A stretch of 64,000 bases of DNA from Melieria omissa. Lineage: Eukaryota > Arthropoda > Insecta > Diptera > Ulidiidae. The notes under the pieces are model-generated. The model ran no database searches, was not told where the DNA came from, and was given only the letters and a program-made list of their open reading frames with translations. The stretch's first letter is position 1, and every line of letters starts with the position of its first letter. Of this stretch, positions 44,012 to 54,250 are shown in pieces. A program made the translations under genes and the position numbers. Location of the stretch: NCBI GenBank assembly GCA_963971225.1, contig OZ020267.1:6785574-6849573 (forward strand), given 5' to 3'.

Positions 44012-44958
44012 CCTTGTGACCGAAAAGTTTCCGGAAATTTTAAATAAAACGCAAAATTCTTAATCTTCATCAATATTTATTTCTATCTCCTTCAAAATAT
44101 GCTCCATTAGAAGCGATACACATATGCCAACGTTTCTTCCAATCATCAAAACATTTTTTATAGGCGCTTTCCGGTATGGCTTTGAGTTCCCTCTGCGAAT
44201 TCTGTTTTACGTCTTCTATGGATTCAAAACGCGTTCCTCTGAGTGGTAATTTGAGTTTGGGAAACAGGAAAAAGTCACACGGTGCAAGATCAGGTGAATA
44301 CGGTGGCTGTTCGATGGTATTTATTGAATGTTTGGCCTTAAAATCGTTGATAATGTTGGCTCGGTGCGAGGGAGCATTATCGTCATGAAAAATCCATGAA
44401 TTATCCTTCCACAATTGAGGCCGTTCACGGCGGATATTTTCACGCAAACGTCTTAAAACAGTCAAATAATAGTCTTTACCGACTGTTTGTCCTTCAGGGA
44501 CGAATTCATGATGCACCACACCACGAATATCGAAGAAAACAATCAGCATTACCTTGATTTTCGAGCGACTTTGGCGTGGTTTTTTCGGTTTCGGCTCGTC
44601 TTTTCCTCTCCATTCCGATGATTGTTGGCTTGTTTGCATGTCGTATTCGTAGACCCATGTGTCGTCACCAGGTATGATGCGTTCCATGAAAGTTGGATCG
44701 GAATTGGCACGATCAAGCACGTCCAAAGAGACCTGTTCACGGTACTCATTTTGAAGAAAATTCTCAACAAAATCGCAACGCACTACTGAGGTGAACTGGT
44801 TTCAACAGCTGCCGTAAACAAACTGTCTGACAGATCGCGCTCATTTTTGGCATAGTAATTAAGGACAGTGCTACCAACCTACAGAAACTTAAAATATCGA
44901 AAAATATACAGCGCGCGAATTTTAAATGAGAATTTCCGGAAACTTTTCGGTCACAATG
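44012..44958 (-). mobile_element. Mariner element, internally deleted, copy 1
   Basis: The 947-bp element is flanked by TA (44010-44011, 44959-44960). Ends: left CCTTGTGACCGAAAAGTTTC, right (reverse complement) CATTGTGACCGAAAAGTTTC, extending through CGGAAATTT or CGGAAATTC, so about 27 bp of inverted repeat. Order on the minus strand: end, about 175 bp of leader, then a transposase gene lacking its N-terminal third. A full mariner is about 1.3 kb; this one lacks roughly 350 bp at the junction CCTCAGTAGTGCGTTGCGAT. The copy at 48254 has the same junction, so the deletion predates their spread. Confidence 0.93.
44070..44783 (-). pseudogene. Mariner transposase, N-terminally truncated (copy 1)
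   Basis: The 237-residue frame has the catalytic half of a mariner DDE/D enzyme, which cuts and rejoins DNA at the element ends. Visible motifs are GDDTWVYEYD (first aspartate, residue 40), FHDDNAPSHRA (second, residue 135) and YSPDLAPCDFFLF (third, residue 170). The last two are 34 residues apart, the D34D spacing of true mariners. The C-terminal DDWKKRWHMCIASNGAYFEGD is also typical. Mariner enzymes are about 345 residues, so about 116 N-terminal residues, including both DNA-binding helix-turn-helix domains, are missing. The catalytic triad is intact, but the usual GDE motif is GDD. The last residues differ from copy 2 because of a 1-base indel after GGAGATA, which ends the frame early. Confidence 0.93.
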
Positions 44959-45871
44959 TATATCAATTAAAATACTGTCACATACTGTGACATGTTGGAA
45001 TTTGTCTGCCCTTTTGGCCCCATCGAACAATCTCATCCATGGATTTTATATGCAATGATTTTTCTCTCACACTGAAAGAAAATTTCATATAGTCATGTCT
45101 GATCAGTTGGTTGCGCATTCGAACGCACGTCTGACTTGCGCTCTGACTTGCACCCAACACTAAGTCACATTGGCCATAATTGATTAAGTTCTATCCGAGT
45201 GCAATCGACTTATTTGCATTGGGAATTCTGCAGCCGATCACCGGTTTGGCTGGTGTGCTGCATAACCAAAATTGGCCACCGCCGCGTGAAGCGAACTGCC
45301 AACTAATTGGCGAGCGTTGCAGTGCAACTTGAGGCTGGCAGCCAACAGTTGGACAAGGACACGTCGAGTGCTAACCGAACAACGGCTCATTACGCGGCGC
45401 TGCGGTTGGCCAGTTAGGCTGACTGACTAACGTCGATTGCTGGCAATAAAGTCAACAAAACAACAACAACACGAACTGTGCCAATTGCCAACGTTAAAGC
45501 GTAATCGATTAAAAATAGAAAAAATCTTGCACCAAGCAAATGTTGCTGCATTGCAACGAGGCAAAGTGTAAATTGAATTTTAGGCAAATAACCTGAACGA
45601 GCAGCAAACAACAACAACAACAACATGAAATAAAATGCAGCACCTACGACAGTGCGATGCCGCGAGATAAGTGTGTGTGTGTGTGAGTGTGGAATAGCGT
45701 TTTTTGGTTACGCCAAATGCGGCTAATTTAGTTGTTGTCAATTGTCTAATTGACTAATGCAGTTGCAGTTGGTTTGTTGTTGGTGTTGTTGTTGTTGTCG
45801 GTGCTGCTGTCACTCTAGTTGACACTTTTTGCGTGGGCGCAACGCTGCACGCATTTGGCTGGCGATTTATT

Positions 45872-45892
45872 TTGTGTGTGTGTGTGTGTGTG
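45872..45892. repeat. TG dinucleotide microsatellite
   Basis: An uninterrupted run of about ten repeats following TTTTG. Confidence 0.92.
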
Positions 45893-45985
45893 CACTGCAG
45901 TGGGTGGCTGGTCCTTGTTGTTGTTATTGTTGTTGAATCTATTAGCGCTGGTGTTGCAGCTAATTTGCTTTAATCAATGCAACAT

Positions 45986-46006
45986 GCACACACACACACA
46001 CACACA
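45986..46006. repeat. CA dinucleotide microsatellite
   Basis: About ten repeats, 94 bp after a TG run of similar length. On a single strand the two could pair with each other. Confidence 0.92.
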
Positions 46007-46960
46007 GCCACAAGCAGCTTGAGCGCATTTTTTGGCGTACGTTGCTAGGCTGTTTTGATTCTTGTTGTTGTTTTTGTTGCTTGAAGTTTGTTGTTGCTGT
46101 TTGTATTGTGCTGATTTATTGCAAATTAAACGAATTCTGATTTCTATGAAGTGAAATAAATTCGAATTTGATGAACGTTAATTGCGCGTGCGGCCGAAAT
46201 GCAGTCGAAGTAAGAACAAGAATTAGAAGAAAAAGCAACAACAACACTTCAGCATGCCAAACTCGACTCACTGCTGGTGAACGCATCTTATGATTGTGTA
46301 ATGTTGCTGCTACTTTTGTTGTTGTTATTATATTTGTTGTGAACTTTTACGGTGTCGCAACGTCGCAAGTGACTGCTAAATTTTGTTGTTGTTGTTGTTT
46401 TATAATGTGTACACTAGGCGTGCGTTTTTAATCTCATGATGTCATATGCCAACGTCGATGGCAGCTGCTGGCAGCAACACTGCTATTACTTTTGTTGTTG
46501 TTGTTGTTGTCATCGTACTGCGCGCAGCCTATTCGAATGTAAAGCGTTGATATTGAAACTCTGCGAGTATGACAGACATGCAGGGTCAGGTTAAAGTTGA
46601 ATCATTTGCTGCCCATAAACATAAAACAACAACAACAATAATAATGATTACAAATTTTTACAAAACAAACAATCTGTAAAAATGCACGATTTTTCGCCAG
46701 TTGGCGTGTCATTGAGTGCGTTGGCGTTTTTAATTAATCAAACTAATCCAAATCACAACAAATGACTACAAATGCCACAACAGTCACAGCAACAGTCGAA
46801 CGGTCAGCCCGCATCCGATGCAATTTTATCTGATTGCACGCACAAATTCCGTGGCTTGTAAAATTGTTACTCAATAGTTTTGCTTAGCTCAGGCAGACAC
46901 ATTAATGTTGCCAATAAAATTTAATTTAAAAAAATTACTATTCAACAAAATTGCATAATT

Positions 46961-47352
46961 TGTGCAAAAACCAATATTTCAGCATATACATTTTTTCTTC
47001 TGATTTGAAAGATTTTACTTGGCTTAGGAGGTTCCATCACTCTTAAGTAGATTTATGTAAATTTTTTATGGATTTAAATGATGCATGAACACTTTTACAA
47101 AGTTATCCTAAAAGAACAACGACTGGGTAAATGTTTTAAAAACTATTTTGGGTCCAACTTCTGATCAGGTTTGAGGGATTTGTTCCAAGTTTGGATACAT
47201 GATGAACGTATGAACTTTATGAGCTTATGAACTTTTAGAAGAAGCAATTAATTGTCTCTAATTGTCTTCTTCTTCTTCTTGACTGGCACGACAGCCCGAT
47301 TACGAAACAGAGAAAGACAAAATTACTACGAGGAAAATTTTTTTGGATCCTT
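46961..47352. other. AT-rich spacer
   Basis: CTTCTTCTTCTTCTTGACTGGCACGAC at about 47268-47294 looks like the reverse of an AAG-tailed SINE or LINE end but is too short to assign. Nothing else. Confidence 0.35.
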
Positions 47353-47356
47353 TTAA

Positions 47357-47641
47357 GCCTGTAGCTCCTATTTTTGGGACCAATTTGACACGTTTTTCAG
47401 GAGATTTTAGTACCAATTTTGTTTAAGTACGAAATAAACACTTAAACATATTTTCAGTTTTGGCTTAATTCTGGCGTTCGAGTTAATTTATGAACTTGAA
47501 TGTATTCAGAAACCTATAGTAGAATTTTATGGCGAATATATTCGTGGTACATTTTGTCCTCAAAAAGTCCTGTTTTACAGGACATTTTTGTCATTTTAGA
47601 AAAAAGGCTCAAATTGACCCATAAAAATAGTAGCTACAGGG
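47357..47641. mobile_element. TTAA-flanked MITE, family 3
   Basis: TTAA lies on both sides (47353-47356, 47642-47645). The left end GCCTGTAGCTCCTATTTTTG, continuing GGACCAATTTGACACG, pairs with the reverse complement of the right end CCCTGTAGCTACTATTTTTA, continuing TGGGTCAATTTGAGCC. That is about 42 bp of imperfect inverted repeat. The interior is AT-rich with two related CCTGAA-type blocks and no transposase. It differs in sequence from families 1 and 2. Confidence 0.8.
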
Positions 47642-47645
47642 TTAA

Positions 47646-48010
47646 AATGCTCCACAAAAGTGTTCTTCGTAGTTTTTTACATCAAATTGCTGAACACATC
47701 ATATGCCTAAATTGTGATGTTAAATGGTTTTCGTATGCCGATTCACCGTAGGAATGCGCAAAACAGGAAAAACTTTGACCCCCCCTAAAAAAAATTCAGA
47801 CGTAAACTTTCAAAACGCCGATACACATGTATTTTTTTTTGGTGCCCTCTACCAGAATCCGTTGTCAGAACCTTGTTATTTTTTTTTGTGTTGTGCAGTG
47901 TAATTGGGAACACTCAACTAGGACTGTGGAGCTTGGTTTGAGGCCCATCACAAACCCTAAACCTTCGAGATTGGTTAATAATTTGCAATTCTTACGTAGG
48001 TTAACATGTC
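47646..48010. other. Unrecognised spacer
   Basis: No gene is visible. CTCAACTAGGACTGTGGAGC and similar short words show no structure. Confidence 0.35.
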
Positions 48011-48015
48011 TATAA

Positions 48016-48204
48016 CCCTTTCGGGACTACTGGGATAATACGTCCCAGCAGGTTTTTAATGCCCCTCAAAACAATTACTGAAATCTCACGACCCACGCAA
48101 AATATTTTTTCGATTTCGATGTTCCCGCATGAGACATTCATAGCATGAGAATAATTCTACTGAGAGTGTTTTGCATTTCAAGAACAAACTCCGTCCCGAA
48201 AGGG
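48016..48204 (+). mobile_element. TTAA-flanked MITE, family 2, copy 2 (piggyBac-like)
   Basis: The left end CCCTTTCGGGAC and the right end GTCCCGAAAGGG are perfect 12-bp inverted repeats. The right flank is TTAA (48205-48208); the left flank reads TATAA, so the left site has a substitution. The body matches 11542-11768 in order. It has no coding capacity. The CCCTTTCG end is shared with family 1, so one transposase may have moved both. Confidence 0.8.
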
Positions 48205-48253
48205 TTAAACATAGATCTGTTTACCTTCAGTTGAATAGATAAGAGGTTTTATA

Positions 48254-49199
48254 CATTGTGGCCGAAAAGTTTCCGGAAATTCTCATTTAAAATTCGCGCG
48301 CTGTATATTTTTCGATATTTTAAGTTTCTGTAGGTTGGTAGCACTGTCCTTAATTACTATGCCAAAAATGAGCGCGATCTGATAGACAGTTTGTTTACGG
48401 CAGCTGTTGAAACCAGTTTACCTCAGTAGTGCGTTGCGATTTTGTTGAGAATTTTCTTCAAAATGAGTACCGTGAACAGGTCTCTTTGGACGTGCTTGAT
48501 CGTGCCAATTCCGATCCAACTTTCATGGAACGCATCATAACTGGTAAAGAGACATGGGTCTACGAGTACGACATGCAAACAAGCCAACAATCATCGGAAT
48601 GGAGAGGAAAAGACGAGCCGAAACCGAAAAAACCACGCCAAAGTCGCTCGAAAATCAAGGTAATGCTGATTGTTTTCTTCGATATTCGTGGTGTGGTGCA
48701 TCATGAATTCGTCCCTGAAGGACAAACAGTCGGTAAAGACTATTATTTGACTGTTTTAAGACGTTTGCGTGAAAATATCCGCCGTAAACGGCCTCAATTG
48801 TGGAAGGATAATTCATGGATTTTTCATGACGATAATGCTCCCTCGCACCGAGCCAACATTATCAACGATTTTAAGGCCAAACATTCAATAAATACCATCG
48901 AACAGCCACCGTATTCACCTGATCTTGCACCGTGTGACTTTTTCCTGTTTCCCAAACTCAAATTACCACTCAGAGGAACGCGTTTTGAATCCATAGAAGA
49001 CGTAAAACAGAATTCGCAGAGGGAACTCAAAGCCATACCGGAAAGCGCCTATAAAAAATGTTTTGATGATTGGAAGAAACGTTGGCATATGTGTATCGCT
49101 TCTAATGGAGCATATTTTGAAGGAGATAAAATAAATATTGATGAAGATTAAGAATTTTGCGTTTTATTTAAAATTTCCGGAAACTTTTCGGTCACAAGT
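48254..49199 (+). mobile_element. Mariner element, internally deleted, copy 2
   Basis: The 946-bp element is flanked by TA (48252-48253, 49200-49201). It begins CATTGTGGCCGAAAAG and ends CTTTTCGGTCACAAGT. It is nearly identical to copy 1 along its whole length, including the deletion junction, and lies in opposite orientation. The left repeat has a GACC to GGCC change. Some 49 bp upstream is the MITE at 48016-48204. Confidence 0.93.
48429..49151 (+). pseudogene. Mariner transposase, N-terminally truncated (copy 2)
   Basis: The 240-residue frame equals copy 1 apart from a few changes. The first catalytic motif reads TGKETWVYEYD, so the aspartate expected at residue 40 (GDE in the family) is lysine. 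That alone should abolish catalysis. The second and third aspartates remain (FHDDNAPSH, YSPDLAPCDFF). The C-terminus GDKINIDED is in frame, whereas copy 1 has a 1-base change there. The N-terminal DNA-binding part is missing as in copy 1. Copy 1 has lost the GDE glutamate but keeps the aspartate, so each copy carries its own damage. Confidence 0.93.
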
Positions 49200-49201
49200 T
49201 A

Positions 49202-49623
49202 GAAACTGAGTTGGTTATATAGAAACTGAGAACTTAGTTGGGCTTTTGCGAAAGTTTGACAGTAGGCCACGTTCTCGTAGGTTAAAATATATTTAGATAT
49301 GGGTCTATCATTCTATTTTTAGTTCCATTCCATAGTAAAATATTCCAGCAATCATTCCATTGTAAGAGAGGAAGCAACCAATCAATCAAACAAAGAACCA
49401 ACTAAAAAGTATAAACTTTCGAAAAAGTTTGATAGTTGGTAACACTCTCGCAGGTAAAAATATATTGGAAAATGTATTTGCCAATATATTCTGAGTTGAG
49501 ATAATTAACGCTCAGTCTAATCTATAAACATCATTAATCAGCTTGCTATAAGTTGTAATGTCTCTCTATGAATGCCTTCATGTCTTTCAAAAAAATTATA
49601 TAATTATTTTACAAATTTTTCAG
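49202..49623. other. AT-rich spacer ending in a polypyrimidine tract
   Basis: The last bases, TATTTTACAAATTTTTCAG (49605-49623), look like a pyrimidine tract and 3' splice site. The rest is unremarkable AT-rich sequence with a CTCGCAGGTAAAAATATATT block at about 49447. Confidence 0.4.
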
Positions 49624-49770
49624 CATCAGCAGATAGTTCGAAGAACTCACAGCACTGGCACTACAACTACAACCAATCCCAGTATTCCTTCAGTGAGAGC
49701 CCAAAGACCGAGCCAAGTCCCGACCCCAAACGGCAGCCAGTGGCGCACTCAGCCAGCCGCTACGGCGTCA
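49624..49770 (+). CDS. Candidate internal exon of an unknown host gene
   Basis: A pyrimidine-rich tract and CAG (49621-49623) precede a balanced-composition segment, and A-GTAGGT (49770-49776) gives a possible 5' splice site. The exon would be 147 bp, divisible by three, and begin and end in the same phase (phase 1), as for a cassette exon. The in-frame peptide begins SADSSKNSQHWHYNYNQSQ and continues YSFSESPKTEPSPDPK, then RQPVAHSASRYGV. It is Ser/Pro/Gln-rich without a known domain. Composition turns AT-rich just after the donor. A second open frame overlaps it, so the call is uncertain. I do not recognise the gene. Confidence 0.38.
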
Positions 49771-51850
49771 GTAGGTCGCATGAAATAAGCCAGAAATGTA
49801 ACAAGCTTCGAGTCGAAATAAAAAACTGTAAAAATTACGATCAATATTACCTTGAAATAAATGGAAAAGTCGAAACGGAAAATTGAAAGTTAATACAAAA
49901 TATTGTGAGTCATGCGGTGCGACTGTAGAATCCATGCAAGACTAGAGTGATTTTCCTGTGTTGGCATGAAAACAACTACATTACAGGCATTGGGGCGCCC
50001 ACGTTGAGGGGCGTTCCGTCAGGCAAAATGGTCAAAAGTGAAATGTGGCGCATGCTGCAGGATGCGCCGAAGTGCCTTTTGCACCTTGTTACTAGATATG
50101 TGGTTAGTGCTGACGGTTGTGGCTGTTGGGTGGATTGCGGAGTGGAAAGCGATTCCACTGGACGCGTTCAAGACAGCTGTCAGCTGTGCACTTGTGCCAC
50201 AGATGTCTGTCCATTCTTATCTATTAGCTGTGTTTGTATGTGTGTGTGTGTGTGTGTTTTTGGTAATGTGAGCCCACTGACCTTGTCATATCCGTTTTGT
50301 TGAATGGCGCCGGCGAGGCCGGTAAGCTTGCGGCAGCTTGTTGCAGCTGTCGTTCCGTACTCAGGCGGTGCACATCTGCTGCCAATGGCCACGGGTGCTG
50401 CAACTTTCAGGCTTCGCGTGTCCTGGCCGCACTCGAAGGTTCGCTTGAAAGGTTCGCAGCAAAACCTTCTACACCATCAACTGTTTAGTTTTTTTCTGGC
50501 GCAATTTTTGTGTTTATGTTCGTTGTTCACAATTTACGAGATTTACACAATTTACACGCCGGCGCTGTGGCTGACTTTTTTTTTTGATTGCTTTTGTTTG
50601 TGGATGTTGGCAGTTTTATGTTTTTTGTAAAATGTGCCGCTCGACTCGCCCCTTTCGATTGGCGTCTGTCTGTAATTGAGTGGCTTTGCTTGGCTGCCTG
50701 CAGTGCGTGCGACAGTTGTTGCTGTTTGTGGTCGAGTGTCGGGGGTCCGTTTCGGCCGTTTGTCGGTACGTCGCTCCGGTTTTGCTCTTCTTATTTTTTT
50801 GTATTTTTGTATTTTTCAAGTTAGTTTTACAATTTTGGAATCGCTTTTGAGATGAACATTTTTTTTTGGTTTGCCCAACTGTTGTGGGAACAGTGTTTTT
50901 TTGTAGTCGTTGGCGGCGTTTCAGCTGACGGCGGCCGACGTTACGCGCGCAGTCGCGTTGCAGTCGCGTGTGCGTTGCTCCCCCAAAGGCGCTGCTCCTT
51001 GTTGTTGTTAGTTAGTTAGTTCTTAATGTTGTTTTTGTAGTTGTTATTCGCATATGTTGAGCGTATGTGGCGCGTATGCTGCCAACACATGCCGCTCTGG
51101 CGGTTCGTCTATGCTCGGTCGGTCCTTGTGCGCACATGTGGTCGCAGCGTTTGTCTTGCAAAGAGATGCAGAAAGCTCTGTGAGCAAAGTCCCTACACAC
51201 GAACGCGCACTTGTTAGACTTCGGCAACAACAACCACACCATAAAATATTGCAAATGCGCAGCAATGCGGCCGAGAATTCGCCAAATTCGCACGCGTTCG
51301 CTTCATGACGTCAACCGACAACCGGCAGCCATGTAATGTACACACGCGGCCAGTTCGCAGCTACTACTTCCAGTAGCTACCTGACGCTTGTCGCTACCCT
51401 TTCCAATCGGTCCCTCCCCCCACCGCTGCCCCGCGCTGCGACCGTTGTTGTCTGTTGGGCTGTTTTATTGTTGGCTTGTTGTGCTTGGCTAATGTTTTTT
51501 GTTGTTATTCTCAATTCGCAAAGTCGAAATGTACAGCAACAAAAAGTCTTTATGTAAACAGACATAGCAACAACAATGTGGCATGACAATAACAACGATG
51601 GCAGCAGCATTGCCGACAAGATTTTTCGCTTGCAAAAATTTTGCGCGCCGAATTTCTGACACGCACAAATATGCCCGAAAAGATCGTTAAAGCAAGTTTG
51701 AGTAAAACTTTAAAAGTGAATTGTCTCGTTTCTGCCTGCGCGTATGAATGCGTTGTTGTGGTTGTGGCTGCGCCGCAGAGCTCGACAAACTTTTGATTGG
51801 TGTTTAGAGACTGAAATCTTACAGAAGTTATTCAAGAAGTTTGTGTTGAA
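49771..51850. other. GC-rich island, possible promoter or 5' region
   Basis: CpG-containing sequence from about 49950 to 51620, with a TGTGTG run at 50239-50257 and TTG/CAA runs. The GC-richest patch is 50930-51440. ORFs on both strands overlap and have no motif. I see no start codon with clear coding bias and no splice pair, so I annotate no gene. Confidence 0.4.
50239..50257. repeat. TG dinucleotide microsatellite
   Basis: About nine repeats following GTA. Confidence 0.9.
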
Positions 51851-52150
51851 CAAATAACTAAAATGTTTTCAAGAGAAGACACTGTGGGTCATTCAGACCT
51901 TAAGAAGCTTTTAGCTATCAGAGTAAACGAGTTATAGTACAGATTGCACCATATAATCGATTGATCCGTATAAATTGAACCATTTAATACCAAAAAGACC
52001 GAAAGTTTTCCATACCTACAAAGACATTATGTAGTCTATCCGCTGATGTCTCAAGAAGTACAGAACTGATTTGGCTAATTGTAATCTTAGAACCCTAATT
52101 GTAGAACTAATTTTAGAAGCCGATAAAAAAATAAAAGTCACTAAAGCAAA
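51851..52150. other. AT-rich spacer
   Basis: Nothing recognised. Confidence 0.35.
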
Positions 52151-52213
52151 AGTTGATGGAAATACTCAAGAAAATGCAAATATTTAAAAATGAAAAACCG
52201 TCTAAATGATCGC
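52151..52213 (+). repeat. 65-bp dispersed repeat, copy 2
   Basis: AGTTGATGGAAATACTCAAG, AAAATGCAAATATTTAAAAA, TGAAAAACCGTCTAAATGAT matches 20231-20294 with a few substitutions, same orientation. The flanks are unrelated. Confidence 0.7.
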
Positions 52214-52960
52214 AATAATCTTAAACAGAAGACACTCCTTCTGATCTTCAGAAACTATATTTAACCGTAGATCGAGCTTTATACAAATTAAGGAATCCTA
52301 TCCTATGTAAACAAAGGAGAAAATTATAAACTTTTCAATTTTCTCAAGACCTCTTTCTTGAAAAAGTGTGAAAGATGGTTTTAAACAAGGATAATCCCAA
52401 CACAAACAAAGTCACAAGAATGGTTCAATTAATTATATCCTGAAAAAAGTTCTAAGAAAACAAAAAACCAAATGTATCATTTTTGATACAAAGCTCGATT
52501 TACGGTTAAATGTTAAAAAATTCAACAGTATGCACCGCAACTATGGTTAATTCTGTACTTCCTGAAGCACCTAATAAATATTTAACCTAATGAAAAGGAC
52601 ACGAATGACAGGGAAATCTTCGATTATGCGTTCTTGAGAAGACTACATATAAGTTAACTTTCTCCGATTAATGAGATTCCTTATAAGAAAACACAGAGAG
52701 TACAAATTTTGAGATTGTGCCACCAGTTCATTCCAGTTCCAGTCTCATACCATCACACGAAGTCCTGATGACAGGTTGACATGGGCGAAGTTCTGTTGAA
52801 GCTATCTAAGTGAAGCAGGAAAGAGACAGTTCCATATTGGTCGTATGGGTTAGAGACATTATTGAAAGCCCTGAAACCCTTCTAACTCTCTACCAACGAT
52901 CTGATTGGATATCTCAGACCCGTGACTCAGACTACTGTTTATTAAATCTTGCAAAGTACA
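52214..52960. other. Unrecognised AT-rich DNA
   Basis: No gene is visible. A 75-residue plus-strand ORF (52810-53037) has no motif. Confidence 0.35.
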
Positions 52961-53780
52961 GAACTTATGGTTCGGTTAGTTTCAGTTCAATTCATGTCTG
53001 TGGTTTGTCTTATGATCGATGGCCTTTTGACAGTTAGAGCTTGGTGCGTTGGACTTCGAGTTTAGTAGTCGAAGCTTCACTGTCAAAGGTTCTCTGTCAT
53101 TACATTCGAAAAATAAAAGGATTATGTCTCTTACGTTGGATCCATTGTAATCCTCTGATAACTCATTTGACAAGCATGATGTCATCTATAAAATTCCAGA
53201 CCTATGTCTTCTGGAAGTGTATGAACATAAGAAACTACTGATTATCCAATTTTCCAAAAGACATGACTCATGGTTCGGTTACTTTCAGTTCAATTGAAGT
53301 CTTTTATGTGTCTTACGATCGACGCCATTTTGACTATTAGAGCTTAGTACGTTAGATCTCGAGTTATATAGGAAATAATTCAGACAGTCAAGGAATTCCT
53401 GGACAGTATTGGGGAGATGAACTCCTTCAATAAAAAATAAAGAATACAACACAATAGTTCTTTTTGGACGCAGTGTCTCGGGCAGTTTTTGCTCGACTCC
53501 CATATCTATTCTATGATATATGGGAAAGTTTGGGAACAGATTGGGTGCACAGCCTCCCAAAACAAATGTAAGTTCATTCGAAGGGTAAGCAAAAACAAAC
53601 CATCTCAGTTTTACATATAATTTTCTATCATTAGATTATCTGTTTATCTATTATGTTGGATCTTTATTAGATCTATTACGTTGGATCCAGAGGAGCACCT
53701 TTTGACAGCTCATATGACAAACATGATCTCATCTACAGAACCTTAGACCCATGTCTTTTGAAAGTATAGCAATGTCGTAG
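52961..53780. repeat. Diverged segmental duplications
   Basis: GTTCGGTTAGTTTCAGTTCAATTC...GATCGA-GGCC-TTTTGAC-GTTAGAGCTT (52970-53045) recurs at about 53273-53345 in altered form. ACGTTGGATCCA...AGCATGATGTCATCTA (about 53134-53190) recurs near 53680-53740. The two offsets differ (about 303 and 545 bp), so this is not a regular tandem array. Overlapping ORFs are not genes. Confidence 0.55.
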
Positions 53781-54250
53781 GGATCGAATAAATGAAGTTC
53801 TTCTTAATCAAAATGTGCTCTCCAGGAAATTTGTATCTCATGTGTCATTTTTAAGAAGATAATTGAATCCTTTTTATCAGCATTCTTCTGGAATTCTCCT
53901 TTAATGTCATGCTTAACAAATTTGCAACTTTTGTAGGGACCATCGAAGCCAAAGAATGAAATTTGAATAGAAAAAAAAAATAACAAAGGTGAATTTTGTG
54001 TCCGGCTGCAAGTTGCCTACAGCCCAAAAACAACCACTTACAATCTTACCCTTACAACAACATCAACAATATAAAAACAACCAGCACAACAATGGCACTA
54101 ATCGTAAACAGCACAACAAAAACAACAAGTCGAGACAGTAAAGAATTCGCTGCAAGAATTCAGGATTTTCGACAAAGCTCGACGGCAGATCGCTGTTGTG
54201 TTTGTGTGTGTGTGTGCGGATATCTATGTAAGCCTGACAATCTTTCAGCT
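53781..54250. other. AT-rich DNA with CAA-rich tail
   Basis: An 85-residue ORF at 53996-54253 is Asn/Thr-rich because of CAA/ACA words and I do not call it a gene. TGTGTTTGTGTGTGTGTG at 54198-54216 is a microsatellite. Confidence 0.35.

Larger units (their letters stand above)
44961..46960. other. Island with TG/CA, CAA and TTG runs
   Basis: It contains a TG run at 45872-45892, a CA run at 45986-46006, GTGTGTGTGTGTG at 45671-45683, and CAA/TTG runs at 45609-45625, 45786-45798, 46384-46400 and 46491-46510. Part of it (45200-45420) is CpG-rich. No ORF with a domain was found. Confidence 0.4.

Noticed and set aside
44764..45036. Upstream ORF overlapping the mariner leader, possibly the missing transposase N-terminus
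   Set aside because: Its sequence runs from flanking DNA into the leader, shows no helix-turn-helix motif, and ends in another frame before the transposase.
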